Source: Vibrio alfacsensis
GTDB lineage: Bacteria; Pseudomonadota; Gammaproteobacteria; Enterobacterales; Vibrionaceae
DNA length: 64,000 nt
Assembly: GCF_003544875.1 (NCBI RefSeq)
Contig: NZ_CP032093.1
Coordinates: 1,240,001 to 1,304,000, forward strand
Direction of reading: 5' to 3'
In this document: one piece after another, positions 54,667-63,611 of the stretch
How the letters are laid out: each line of letters opens with the position of its first letter
Numbering within the stretch: position 1 is the stretch's first letter
Program-made: the position numbers and the translations under genes
Notes under the pieces: generated by a model
The model's database searches: none
Seen by the model: the letters and a program-made list of their open reading frames with translations, nothing else
What the model was told of the DNA's origin: nothing

Positions 54667-55518
54667 TTAAGCGGCTTGTAAGGCCTGATTTCGATATTCC
54701 ATCGGAGTCAGGCCTTTTAATTTCACCTTGATGCGTTTCGTATTGTAGTACTCGATGTATTCGTCAATCTGTGCGATTAGGTCATCCGCATCTTCAAAGT
54801 GCTGATTATGGTACATTTCTGTTTTCAACAAGGCAAAGAAGTTCTCTGCCACTGCATTATCTAAACAGTTTCCTTTTCGCGACATACTTTGAGTTAACCC
54901 TTGGTCGGCGAGAGTTTTCTGATATTTCCTATGCCTATATTGCCATCCTTGATCGCTATGAACGATTGGCTTCGCGTTCTTATCTAAAGTCGCAATTGCC
55001 TCTGTCAGCATGTTCGTGACTAGAGTTAAGCGCGCGTTTTTAGCAACCTTGTAAGCGACGACTTCCTGCGTAAATAGATCTACGATTGGTGATAAGTACA
55101 CTTTCTGTTGTTTAACTTTAAACTCAGTAACATCGGTTACCCATTTTTCATCAGGCTTTGTTGCACTGAAGTCCCGTTCAAGTACATTTGGCGCAGCTGT
55201 TCCAACTTCTCCTTTGTAGGACCTGTAACGCTTAGGCCTAACCGTTGACTTTAAACAAAGTAATTTCATCAGGCGTTGAACTGTCTTATGGTTTAGCATC
55301 ACGTCCTGCTTCCTTAACTCTAGGTGAATGCGACGATAGCCATACCTCCCTTTATGGTCATGGTATATTTTCTCGATCAACTGCTTCTCATCTTGATAGC
55401 TATCGACGATGTTGCTCGATTGCACGTGATAATAGAAGCTACTTCTCGCTAACTTAAGGGCATATAAGAGGTGTTGTTGTAGATATTGATTTCTAAGAGC
55501 TAGAACTACTTTCGTTTT
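54667..55518 (-). CDS. IS3-family transposase OrfB (DDE integrase)
   Basis: This is the catalytic half of the transposase, read in the -1 frame after orfA. The HTH_21 segment (IYHDHKGRYGYRRIHLELR) is followed by the rve integrase core. Catalytic Asp is in EKWVTDVTEFKV, Asp in PIVHSDQGWQYRH, and Glu in GNCLDNAVAENFFALLKTE. The frame is open from the A6 run (minus strand, 55515-55520), so OrfAB is probably made by programmed -1 slippage there. The first GTG is at 55425. No disabling mutation is seen. Confidence 0.85.
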   Translation of the reverse strand, partial: KTKVVLALRNQYLQQHLLYALKLARSSFYYHVQSSNIVDSYQDEKQLIEKIYHDHKGRYGYRRIHLELRKQDVMLNHKTVQRLMKLLCLKSTVRPKRYRSYKGEVGTAAPNVLERDFSATKPDEKWVTDVTEFKVKQQKVYLSPIVDLFTQEVVAYKVAKNARLTLVTNMLTEAIATLDKNAKPIVHSDQGWQYRHRKYQKTLADQGLTQSMSRKGNCLDNAVAENFFALLKTEMYHNQHFEDADDLIAQIDEYIEYYNTKRIKVKLKGLTPMEYRNQALQAA

Positions 55519-56015
55519 TTCTTTGTTCGACGACGTTTCTCCTGTTCCAGCTCCTCTAACTTTTTTAGGACAGCGTTCTCTGCTCGCAAGTACGCTAGCT
55601 CCTCTTTGAGCTCTTCCAGTGTTTTCTCATCATCGTGCTTATCTTGAATAAAAGGGTGCTTACTCATTGTTGGTCGTCCTTTGCTACGCTCAAGCCCCTG
55701 GATACCATCTCTTTGATATTGTTTGAGCCAAACAGAAAGAGTGCCAGGAGACGAAAAATTCAATATCGCACTAGTGTGACCGACAGACCAACCATTCGTC
55801 CACATGTGTTTTAAAGCTTGTAGTTTGGTTTGTGCGGTCTTCGCAAATCCATGAGGTTTAAATGCCTGAGAACCATGAATATCAAATACTTGTGCCCAGT
55901 AACGTATTTGACGTGATGGTATGGAGTGGAGACGAGAAAGCTCTTCAGATGAACTCTCGCCTTGTAGATACTGTTTAGCAATAGAGCATTTCAATGCTCG
56001 ACTGTACTTGGACAT
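55506..56015 (-). CDS. IS3-family OrfA (DNA-binding subunit)
   Basis: This 169-residue protein has two helix-turn-helix segments (about 8-50 and 65-110) that bind the inverted repeats, as in IS150 InsA-type proteins. A C-terminal leucine-zipper/coiled coil (TLEELKEELAYLRAENAVLKKLEELEQ) follows. The lysine-rich end TKKKRK overlaps the A6 slippery site feeding orfB. The ATG at 56015 lies just after a hairpin whose 3' arm contains the GGGGGT ribosome-binding sequence. Confidence 0.85.
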   Translation of the reverse strand: MSKYSRALKCSIAKQYLQGESSSEELSRLHSIPSRQIRYWAQVFDIHGSQAFKPHGFAKTAQTKLQALKHMWTNGWSVGHTSAILNFSSPGTLSVWLKQYQRDGIQGLERSKGRPTMSKHPFIQDKHDDEKTLEELKEELAYLRAENAVLKKLEELEQEKRRRTKKKRK

Positions 56016-56020
56016 AAAAA

Positions 56021-56055
56021 GACCCCCAATAATTGGTGTCCAACTATTGGGGGTC
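56021..56055 (-). promoter_or_regulatory. hairpin in the right end of the IS
   Basis: Perfect 11-bp arms GACCCCCAATA (56021-56031) and TATTGGGGGTC (56045-56055). On the minus strand the stem is followed by TTTTT and then the orfA ATG. It can act as a terminator for incoming transcripts and hide the orfA ribosome-binding site in read-through RNA. Confidence 0.7.
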
Positions 56056-56066
56056 AGTTCATTTGC

Positions 56067-56078
56067 CTCGGTTTTTTT
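56067..56078. terminator. right arm of the split terminator
   Basis: CTCGGTTTTTTT is the other half of the terminator whose left arm is at 54623-54632. See that entry. Confidence 0.7.
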
Positions 56079-56134
56079 GATCGTGTAAAGCTTATATCGT
56101 TTAAAGCTTATACAAATAGAACTTAGATTGTTGC

Positions 56135-56683
56135 TTAGAACTTAAAGCGTGTAGTGAACATTAGTTGATCACCGTAGAAATCATTAATGCGAGCTTCAGC
56201 ACCTAGAGAGAATAGCTCTGTTGAGTGGAAACGTGCGTAAGCTGAACCCATCCAGTCATCATCGTTGTCGATAGATACGTAACCAACTTTGCCGCCCACT
56301 TCAAGTTGAGGACCAAGCCACTGACGAACACCTAGGTTCAGTTCCATGCCCACATCAGCACTGCTAGAAGATGATGGTTGAACGACGCGCATTAGCATTG
56401 CACCGGTTAGGTCTGCCCAGTTGTTGACTGGAGAATGGAAACCAAAACCAGCTGCAGAGTCGAAATCGCCATCGAACTCAGAGTCGATACGAGCAATAAC
56501 GTGTGCATTTGGGTGGATAGATTTACTAAAACCTGCACCGAATGTCACTGGGCTTGCGCCAATACGTGCTTCGAAATAGTCGTAGCTAAAGTTACTCATA
56601 GTTGCAGGTGAGTTGTAATCGTCTGCAGCTAGAGCGTGGTTTGATGCCATAAGTAGAGCCGCGGCTAATAGTGTTTTACGCAT
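56135..56683 (-). CDS. small outer-membrane beta-barrel protein
   Basis: This 182-residue precursor has a signal peptide (MRKTLLAAALLMASNHALA). It then has alternating beta strands with aromatic girdles, ending in Phe (DQLMFTTRFKF), the recognition signature for the BAM complex. This suggests a barrel of about eight strands. ATG 56683 is chosen because it starts the signal peptide; the frame to 56728 is longer but unsupported. The specific family is not recognised. Its own terminator is disrupted by the downstream IS, so its transcript now enters the IS in the transposase sense. Confidence 0.75.
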   Translation of the reverse strand: MRKTLLAAALLMASNHALAADDYNSPATMSNFSYDYFEARIGASPVTFGAGFSKSIHPNAHVIARIDSEFDGDFDSAAGFGFHSPVNNWADLTGAMLMRVVQPSSSSSADVGMELNLGVRQWLGPQLEVGGKVGYVSIDNDDDWMGSAYARFHSTELFSLGAEARINDFYGDQLMFTTRFKF

Positions 56684-56919
56684 AACTAACGATAAACCTT
56701 GTTTAATTTTTCCGTGGGCACAAGTCATCCCAATCGCTGCAAATAACGAGTCATGTTAGCTTGTTATTACGCTAACGATGAACACGGAGTTACTTTGATT
56801 GGTATAAGCACTTGAACCGTAATCTGATTTGTTCGACATCATAATAAAAACGGTGGTCTACGACCAACAAAAATGTGTCGATGTTTTGTCAATTGACTCA
56901 ATTGTGCCAACTAAACAGC

Positions 56920-56958
56920 AAAAAACGCGCCATCTCAACTCGACATAGCGCGTTTTTT
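56920..56958 (-). terminator. intrinsic terminator after the response-regulator gene
   Basis: Stem AAAAAACGCGC / GCGCGTTTTTT with a 17-nt loop lies 10 bases beyond the stop at 56968. Confidence 0.85.
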
Positions 56959-56967
56959 AGATTTTTC

Positions 56968-57465
56968 TTACTCACCGAAACTGGCGCGTCTCTCTGACAT
57001 GGCATTCAAAATGGCTTCTGAATCGAGAATTGTCGTCCAAGAGAGTAAGTTATCATCGTTTTCTATCATGAAAGCAGTCAGTTGCGAGATGATTGCTGAG
57101 CGAAGTGTTTCGCCATGCCATGGTTTAGCAATGTAATAGTCGAGGCTAGCATGGTTAACGGCTTCAACCGTGTCTTCAAGGCCAGCTTGTCCAGTTAATA
57201 ATACTTTGCGTGCCGATTTAGTGTCGTTATTTTGACTCAATTCAATCAAGAAGCTGATACCAGTTTGTTCTGGCATGATGTGATCACACAAAATCAGTGC
57301 TAATTTGATGCCTTCTCCCGCCATTTCTGCGATCACCTGTTTGGCCTCAGTGACGGATTCTGCTCCCTCAACGATAAAGTTGTCTTCAAATGGCATCAGA
57401 TCTTGAAGGACACTCTCTAAGACTTCTCTTTCGTCGTCCACGCACAATATTAGATACTTAGTCAT
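56968..57465 (-). CDS. stand-alone response regulator (receiver plus short C-terminal tail)
   Basis: This 165-residue protein is almost only a receiver domain. It has acidic pocket DDE at 10-12, phospho-acceptor Asp61 (LILCDHIMPEQTG), Thr in LLTGQAG and Lys in IAKPW. No output domain follows, only a helical tail. It starts within the stop of the upstream kinase (ATGA overlap), so it is the cognate partner or a phosphate shuttle. Close similarity to the degenerate receiver at the kinase N terminus suggests an internal duplication. Confidence 0.85.
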   Translation of the reverse strand: MTKYLILCVDDEREVLESVLQDLMPFEDNFIVEGAESVTEAKQVIAEMAGEGIKLALILCDHIMPEQTGISFLIELSQNNDTKSARKVLLTGQAGLEDTVEAVNHASLDYYIAKPWHGETLRSAIISQLTAFMIENDDNLLSWTTILDSEAILNAMSERRASFGE

Positions 57466-59402
57466 GCTTCATCTCCTTCTTGAGTAATAGGTAACCAGAC
57501 TGTCATGCAAGTGAATTGGTTGAGTTCTGAATCAACGTCTATCCATCCTCGATGACTGGCTACAATTTGTTGGCAGATAGAAAGCCCAATGCCTAGGCCA
57601 AAATTGCCTTCTTTTTTCGTTGTATAGTTGAGCTCAAAAATTGCTTTTTTCTGTGACTCTGGGATCCCGCTGCCATTGTCTCGAAAAGAAATGACGGCGT
57701 AGGTCTGTTGGTGTCTTGTGACCAGTTTTGACTGGATAGTCAGTATCCCTCGTTCAGGAAAAGCATCAATCGCATTCGATATGAGGTTGGTCCAAACCTG
57801 TTGCAGTGCGATGGGTTGGCACAATGTCTTCGGCAGATCTGCGTATTCTGTTCTGACCGTGTGTAATTTGAGCTTGTTTTCAAAAATCACTAATGTGTCT
57901 TCAATGCCTTCATGGAGATCGGCAAAATGCAACGTCTCGTCATCTGAGCGAGCGTAGCCTTTGAGGCTTTTTACCATATCGGCAATTCGAGCCGCACAAA
58001 CGTTAATCGAGCGAAGCGAAGAACCGACTTGATGGTATTGCTCAAATGTAGTGAGCATATCGAGTGATTGATGTTTTTGTTGTTTGATCTGTTCAACAAG
58101 CGCTTGATCGGTCTCTAAGCCTAAGTTAACCATTTTTTTGGCCAACGCTCGTTCAGGCAATATATGGCAAAGTTGTTTTACACGATCTCTTAACTCCGAA
58201 GTGGAGGCCGGTTTGGCCGTTCGTGCTCGGTTTAGTAGTGCGACACCTTGATCTTGTATTTCGTGACTTGGGCGCGTTATTAAGAGTTGTTCAAGAGTTT
58301 GGGTGAGATTTTCAACGCCTCGTAATATGGCGGCAATTGGGTTGTTAAGCTCATGCGCGACGCCTGCAACAAGTTGGCCGAGCATGGCCATTTTCTCACG
58401 CTCAATCAATTGCTGATGGGCCGACTCTAATGATTCTAAGGTCTTTTGCAGTTGCAGTTTTGTATTGATGCTGCGTTGAAGGCGACGATTGAAATGTCGC
58501 AAAAGCAGGTTGGTAAAAAGAGGCAGCAAGTTTGAATCGCTTTGCATGACTTTGCGAAATACATTTCTATCTAACTTGATGACTTCGGTTTGAGTCAGGG
58601 TTAATGCGGTAGAAAAGGAGTGTTCACCGGTGACAAATGACATACTACCAACAATGTTACCTTTCGAATGACGGACGACTTCACGTTGCATACCAAGCTC
58701 ATCGCGTTTATATAGGGCAACTTCGCCGCTTGTAATAAACCATAAAAAGCTATTGGGCTCGCCCTCAATGGTCAATAAGTGCTCTGGAGAGTATGTGCGA
58801 CAAGCGGTTGTATCTTGGCTTTGCTCGAAAAAATCCTGGAGTGCAGTAATGACTTGTTCTGCCAATGCGGAATCAGACAGAGCATGATAGTCATTTAAAA
58901 AACCGGCTTGAAAATTACTCATTTGGTTTTCAATATGAGCACGGAGCAATTTATGTTGGTCAAGGATTTGGCTGTAATTAAGTAGCTCGTCTTTATCATG
59001 GCGTAACACAAACTGTGTGAGTTCTTTTTGCGCCGTATTGAACAAGACATTATCAGGAAGTGGTTTGGTCAAGCAGTGATCAAGACGCCCTTCGTTGACT
59101 GCGGTGAGAATGGCGTCAATATCTGATGAACAGCTAATTAATATCTTGCGAGCTTGTTCAGTATGCGCCTTGCGATCCAGTCCAATCAGAAAATCAACGC
59201 CGTTAAATTGTGCGTGATGGCTTGCGATCACGAGCGCGACGGTTTGCTCTTTTTCTTCTAAATATTCAAGAGCGTGTTGGGCTTCTTCAATTGACTCCAC
59301 AGAGAGGATGTCAAATTTACTTGAAAACGCAGACAACTCTAACCGAAATTGCTCGGCACTGATGGGGTTGTTGTCGAGGCACAATACGGCGTAACGGTTC
59401 AC
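57462..59402 (-). CDS. hybrid histidine kinase with pseudo-receiver and cNMP-binding domain
   Basis: This 646-residue soluble protein has an N-terminal receiver-like domain (1-125) in which the phospho-acceptor position is Ser61 (VIASHH), not Asp. A cyclic-nucleotide-binding domain follows (about 200-300, with EGEPNSFLWFITSGEVALYK and GNIVGSMSFVTGEH). Then come a coiled coil (about 305-345), HisKA with His350 (GVAHELNNPIAAILRG) and HATPase_c (LISNAIDAFPE, DNGSGIP, GLGIGLSIC). No transmembrane helix is seen, so sensing should be cytoplasmic. It is cotranscribed with the next response regulator. Confidence 0.85.
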   Translation of the reverse strand: MNRYAVLCLDNNPISAEQFRLELSAFSSKFDILSVESIEEAQHALEYLEEKEQTVALVIASHHAQFNGVDFLIGLDRKAHTEQARKILISCSSDIDAILTAVNEGRLDHCLTKPLPDNVLFNTAQKELTQFVLRHDKDELLNYSQILDQHKLLRAHIENQMSNFQAGFLNDYHALSDSALAEQVITALQDFFEQSQDTTACRTYSPEHLLTIEGEPNSFLWFITSGEVALYKRDELGMQREVVRHSKGNIVGSMSFVTGEHSFSTALTLTQTEVIKLDRNVFRKVMQSDSNLLPLFTNLLLRHFNRRLQRSINTKLQLQKTLESLESAHQQLIEREKMAMLGQLVAGVAHELNNPIAAILRGVENLTQTLEQLLITRPSHEIQDQGVALLNRARTAKPASTSELRDRVKQLCHILPERALAKKMVNLGLETDQALVEQIKQQKHQSLDMLTTFEQYHQVGSSLRSINVCAARIADMVKSLKGYARSDDETLHFADLHEGIEDTLVIFENKLKLHTVRTEYADLPKTLCQPIALQQVWTNLISNAIDAFPERGILTIQSKLVTRHQQTYAVISFRDNGSGIPESQKKAIFELNYTTKKEGNFGLGIGLSICQQIVASHRGWIDVDSELNQFTCMTVWLPITQEGDEA

Positions 59403-59587
59403 TGGCGTTGAGGCTCCGGTAATAAACTTGCGTTGTTCACCATAGCAATTTTGGCATACTCTGGTTGAGAGCTAGGTTTTATTCTGAACTTGTTTGAATA
59501 GATAACCGTCAATACTCTGATTTATCTCAATGTTTTAACCTCGCAGGGTTTAGGTTAGACTGAGTACAAATACTTAAAAGTGACGTT

Positions 59588-60850
59588 ATGGAAAATTTAA
59601 GAAAAATTGGAGCGATTGGCGGTGCTGTCGCGTTGGCACTTTGTTGGCCACTTGCTGTTGGACAAATCGGACAATCCATTATTGAAGATGGTATTGCGAA
59701 TATGAACGACGACATGTTTAAAAGTGAAATCGTTCAATATGACCGAGGCTACCTTTCTTCCGTCGTGCATACGCGCTACACCGTTATCGACCCGGTATTG
59801 AAAACGGAGTTAGAAAGAGATGGTCTGGCGACGACATTTGATGTAACGAGCCAAGTTTCACATGGTTTGACGAGTCTAAGTGCGGATTCGGAGTTGGTCG
59901 ACAATGACATGTTACCTCTAACAATGCATAGTCAAACCCAACTGAATGGGAATACAGAATTTACCGTGAATTTGGACAGTTGGAATTACCAAAATGAAGC
60001 GCAAGGCGTTTCGGTATCAACCAGTCCGATGGAAGTGACGGGAGATATTACGGTATTAGGGGATCTAAATTACACGGTTTCTATCCCATCGGTTCAGGTC
60101 GATTTTGATAATGGTGAAGAAATATCTCTCAATAAACTGACCGGTCATGGGAAAGGAAAACAAGCAAAAGGTTATTGGCTCGGTGAGCAAACATTCTCAC
60201 TGCAAAAGTTGGATGTGTTAGATGCGTCACTTACTCCTATTTTTGTTATTGAGAACGCAAGCTATAGCGGGCTGACAAAACTAGATGAAGCTGGAGAAAA
60301 GTTAAACAGCAACCTCAATCTCGGTGCTCAAAAAATGCACTTAACTGATGGCACGGTTGTGGATGACTTTAAGCTAGATTTCTCGATTGCGGATGTTGAT
60401 AGTCAATCATTTGACCAGATTATGTCTATCTACCAAAGTTCACCAATGCTAGATACACAAGAAATCGAAAGTTTGTTGCCTTACATCGACACTTTATTCA
60501 GTCAAGGTTTTAACTTGTCGGTCAATGAACTTTCTCTTGCGTTTGGTGAGGGTAAGTTCCGAAATGAGTGGCAACTTTCTGTACCTCAAGGAACCGATAA
60601 TATTACACAGGATCCGATGAAGTTAATGATGGCGACAACGGGGTCATTGAGCACTTACTTCTCAGATGAACTTGTCGAACAGTACCCATTTATTCAAGAG
60701 GGTGTCGATGAGTTAATGGTGATGGAGCTGATTGAGAAAAAAGACAATGGTTATGAGTTAAAAGCGCAAATTTCTGATGGAAAACTGAAGTTTGAAAATG
60801 GTCAAGAGTTTCCGTTGATCACCTTGCTGATGCCAGCTTTGATGCAATAG
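59588..60850 (+). CDS. YdgA-family (DUF945) exported protein
   Basis: This 420-residue protein has an N-terminal signal anchor (about 5-28, GAIGGAVALALCWPLAVGQIG), then a long beta-rich domain typical of DUF945/YdgA. It shows FKSEIVQYDRGYLSSVVHTRYTV near the start and ends EFPLITLLMPALMQ. Family members are inner-membrane-anchored periplasmic proteins of unknown role. It is monocistronic, with its terminator shared with the region before serC, and divergent from the kinase operon. Confidence 0.75.
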   Translation: MENLRKIGAIGGAVALALCWPLAVGQIGQSIIEDGIANMNDDMFKSEIVQYDRGYLSSVVHTRYTVIDPVLKTELERDGLATTFDVTSQVSHGLTSLSADSELVDNDMLPLTMHSQTQLNGNTEFTVNLDSWNYQNEAQGVSVSTSPMEVTGDITVLGDLNYTVSIPSVQVDFDNGEEISLNKLTGHGKGKQAKGYWLGEQTFSLQKLDVLDASLTPIFVIENASYSGLTKLDEAGEKLNSNLNLGAQKMHLTDGTVVDDFKLDFSIADVDSQSFDQIMSIYQSSPMLDTQEIESLLPYIDTLFSQGFNLSVNELSLAFGEGKFRNEWQLSVPQGTDNITQDPMKLMMATTGSLSTYFSDELVEQYPFIQEGVDELMVMELIEKKDNGYELKAQISDGKLKFENGQEFPLITLLMPALMQ

Positions 60851-60973
60851 AAAGTGATAACGAGGTAGTAATGACTCGGCTCATTCGTTTTGAGAACATT
60901 ATTTGATATTGTTTGATAATTGCAATGTGGGCGAACGTTATTTTATACAAAATGAGTTTTTATCTTTTCAGCT

Positions 60974-61000
60974 CAAAAAGAGGTCGTAAGACCTCTTTTC
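60974..61000 (+). terminator. intrinsic terminator between the YdgA-like gene and serC
   Basis: Stem AAAAGAGGTC / GACCTCTTTT with loop GTAA, followed by C-TTG. It lies about 120 bases past the YdgA-like stop. Confidence 0.85.
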
Positions 61001-61067
61001 TTGTTTTATCCCCACGAAAACGTGATATTAATTTCGTAATCTTTACTTAGCAGGAGCAATGAGCATC

Positions 61068-62162
61068 ATGGAACAAAATACGGATAACGTATTTAACTTC
61101 AGTGCAGGGCCAGCAGGTCTGCCAAAAGCAGTCATGCAGCAAGCACAAAAGGAGCTAATTAACTGGCAAGGTCTTGGTACTTCAGTGATGGAAATCAGTC
61201 ACCGAAGCAAAGAGTTCATCAAAGTTGCAGAGGAAGCAGAACAAGATCTTCGCGATCTGTTAAGCATCCCTGACAATTACAAAGTGCTATTTTGCCAAGG
61301 TGGTGCTCGTGCTCAATTTGCAGCGGTTCCGCTTAACCTACTGGGTGATGCTAAAACAGCGACTTACATTGATGCTGGTTACTGGGCAGAGAGCGCAGTA
61401 GAAGAAGCACAAAAGTACTGTGAACCCGACGTATTTGACGCAAAAACAACGATTGATGGAAAAATCGCGGTGTTGCCAGCCTCAGAGTGGAAAATACTAC
61501 CTGACGCGGCTTACGTTCATTTTTGTCCAAACGAAACCATTGATGGCATTGAAATCAATGAGTTGCCTATTACAGATAAACCAATCGTCGCCGATATGTC
61601 TTCTACGATTCTATCTCGTGAAATTGATGTATCAAAATACGGGGTAATTTATGCTGGAGCGCAAAAGAACATTGGTCCATCAGGCATAGCAATTGCCATT
61701 GTACGTGATGATCTACTTGGCCTAGCCAAAAAGGTATTACCGAGCATTTTGGATTACAAAGTGTTGGCAGAAAAAGAATCCATGTTTAATACGCCACCGA
61801 CGTTCGCCTGGTATTTGTCTGGTTTAGTTTTCAAATGGCTAAAAGGACAGGGCGGAGTTAAAGCGATTGAGCAAGTTAACCGCGATAAAGCGCAATTGCT
61901 ATATGAGTACATCGATCAATCAAATTTTTACCGAAATGCAGTGCACTCGGGTAACCGTTCATTGATGAATGTGCCATTCCAACTTGCGAAACCAGAGCTA
62001 GATGGTGTTTTCTTAGAGCTTGCAGACGCAAAAGGTTTGAAATCATTAAAAGGTCATCGTGCGGTTGGTGGTATGCGAGCTTCAATCTACAATGCAATGC
62101 CAATTGAAGGCGTACAAGCACTGGTTGATTTTATGCGAGAATTTGAACAGCAATACGCTTAA
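61068..62162 (+). CDS. serC: phosphoserine aminotransferase SerC
   Basis: This 364-residue PLP aminotransferase of serine and pyridoxine biosynthesis begins [23 protein letters not shown]. The PLP-binding Lys is in [13 protein letters not shown]. Conserved [14 protein letters not shown] and the C-terminal [12 protein letters not shown] bind substrate. ATG 61068 suits the AGGAG at 61052-61056 better (11 bases) than ATG 61059 (2 bases), and gives the usual length. A strong terminator follows. Confidence 0.95.
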   Translation: MEQNTDNVFNFSAGPAGLPKAVMQQAQKELINWQGLGTSVMEISHRSKEFIKVAEEAEQDLRDLLSIPDNYKVLFCQGGARAQFAAVPLNLLGDAKTATYIDAGYWAESAVEEAQKYCEPDVFDAKTTIDGKIAVLPASEWKILPDAAYVHFCPNETIDGIEINELPITDKPIVADMSSTILSREIDVSKYGVIYAGAQKNIGPSGIAIAIVRDDLLGLAKKVLPSILDYKVLAEKESMFNTPPTFAWYLSGLVFKWLKGQGGVKAIEQVNRDKAQLLYEYIDQSNFYRNAVHSGNRSLMNVPFQLAKPELDGVFLELADAKGLKSLKGHRAVGGMRASIYNAMPIEGVQALVDFMREFEQQYA

Positions 62163-62186
62163 TCACTCGCTATGATATACTTCGTT

Positions 62187-62212
62187 AAAGCGTCGCAATT
62201 GCGGCGCTTTTT
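62187..62212 (+). terminator. intrinsic terminator after serC
   Basis: A 10-bp stem AAAGCGTCGC / GCGGCGCTTT (one G-U pair) with loop AATT is followed by TT, 25 bases after the stop. Confidence 0.9.
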
Positions 62213-62441
62213 GTGTGTATTTTACTAATGCTTGTTTTACTAACCGTTATAGCAACAAAATTTTGTTACCGATGCTCGGCGCAATTGATGATTGTTGCTA
62301 GTGAGAGATATAGCGCTCAACTTATTCGGTTAAGTGGAAGTTCGTTTAAGTGGAAGCATACGCACAATTTCATTGAGTCTCTTTTGAATACGCGATTTAG
62401 GTTCGCTATTTTTGTTCCATCATCAACTACCGAGAATTCTA
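62213..62441. other. intergenic upstream of the solute-binding protein gene
   Basis: About 230 bases with no convincing ORF. It should contain the promoter for the binding-protein/sensor pair. Confidence 0.4.
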
Positions 62442-63611
62442 GTGAGACAACTCTGCCTAATATTTATGTTTTGCTTCTCTTCATTGGCCTTTACTCAAGA
62501 GATTCAAGTATGGAGTGGTATTGAGTATTCAACCGTTGCTGAAATCAAAGAGCGCTTTGAGGCCGAGACCGGTAACACGCTCACTATTAGGGAGTTCGAT
62601 GTCAATAATATTCGCTCAGAACTTTTATTGGCAAAGCAGACAAGCATTACAGTGCCTGATGTAATTTGGGTCCCATCCGACTTTCTTGGCTTACATGATT
62701 ATTTTGATTTGGCAGAGATCCCACTAAATTGGATAGATAAACAGGAAATTGAGCCCAAAGCGCTAGAGTTGGTGACAGTTGGAGATGCCATCTATGGGGT
62801 ACCGCTTGGTTTAGGTAATCATTTAGTTTTGTATGTGAATACTATGCTGACGAATGATCTTTATCCGACTTGGGAGAGATTGCGCAGTTTGGCTGAGAAA
62901 GGACAGATTTCATTGGCGATGCAATATCCCAATATGTACTTCTTGATGTCATTTATACCGATGTTTTCGGATCACCGCTTTGAACCTGTTACCACCTTTG
63001 ATACGGATACATTGGCTGCAGCCCTAACGTTTTATGGGCGGTTACTTAAAGATGGGGTGCTTAAAGGTCGTTATACGCAAGAACAAGCTCGTGCTCAATT
63101 TGTGAATGGGGAAGTGCCTTATCTGATCGATGGGGATTGGGCGTTAGGCGAGCTAAGGATGCATTTCTCCGATGAGTTGAAGATAAGCCGTTTGCCAATG
63201 TATAACAATCATCATATGCACTCTCTAAGCGGGGGTAAAGTGTTAGCGTTTAATGCGCAAGCGATGCTCGTTCCTGAAAAACGAAAAGCGATGAAAACGT
63301 TAGCAATGATTGTTCAAAAGCCTGATTTTATTGAAGACGTTATCATAAACCAGAATCTGATATCGACCAATCAAACGATTAATCGCAAGTGGTATGACAA
63401 AACTCATTCCTATTACAGTGATCTTTACCGAGAGTTATCGCCATCTTATGTAATGCCAAGTTCGGTGGAAATGGCGGTGACATGGGAAGCATTAATACGC
63501 GGCTATAAAAGATACAGTGCAGGCATGCCCGCAGAAGAGGCGGCAAAGTTCGTCATTGAGTTCATTAATGAGCATTCTGAGCGTATTCACAGTAGTAGGA
63601 AATCATCATGA
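62442..63611 (+). CDS. extracellular solute-binding protein (type I sugar-binder-like)
   Basis: This 389-residue precursor from GTG 62442 has a signal peptide (MRQLCLIFMFCFSSLAF-TQE). A maltose-binding-like (SBP_bac_1) fold follows, with IQVWSGIEYSTVAEIKERFE near the start and YLIDGDWALGEL in the middle. No ABC permease or ATPase gene follows. Instead its stop overlaps the ATG of a membrane sensor gene (ATGA). It probably presents a bound ligand, perhaps a sugar, to that sensor rather than serving transport. The ligand is unknown. Confidence 0.75.
   Translation: MRQLCLIFMFCFSSLAFTQEIQVWSGIEYSTVAEIKERFEAETGNTLTIREFDVNNIRSELLLAKQTSITVPDVIWVPSDFLGLHDYFDLAEIPLNWIDKQEIEPKALELVTVGDAIYGVPLGLGNHLVLYVNTMLTNDLYPTWERLRSLAEKGQISLAMQYPNMYFLMSFIPMFSDHRFEPVTTFDTDTLAAALTFYGRLLKDGVLKGRYTQEQARAQFVNGEVPYLIDGDWALGELRMHFSDELKISRLPMYNNHHMHSLSGGKVLAFNAQAMLVPEKRKAMKTLAMIVQKPDFIEDVIINQNLISTNQTINRKWYDKTHSYYSDLYRELSPSYVMPSSVEMAVTWEALIRGYKRYSAGMPAEEAAKFVIEFINEHSERIHSSRKSS

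Larger units (their letters stand above)
54636..56061 (-). mobile_element. complete IS3-family (IS150-group) insertion sequence
   Basis: The 1426-bp element has imperfect terminal inverted repeats: left TGAAGTGACCCCATAAAGTT (from 54636) with GGACA following; right, reversed, TGAACTGACCCCCAATAGTT with GGACA following (ending 56061). It is flanked by 3-bp direct repeats TTT (54633-54635 and 56062-56064), as expected for this family. It carries overlapping orfA and orfB with an intact DDE catalytic triad. Intact ends, target duplication and ORFs suggest a recent insertion. Confidence 0.85.
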
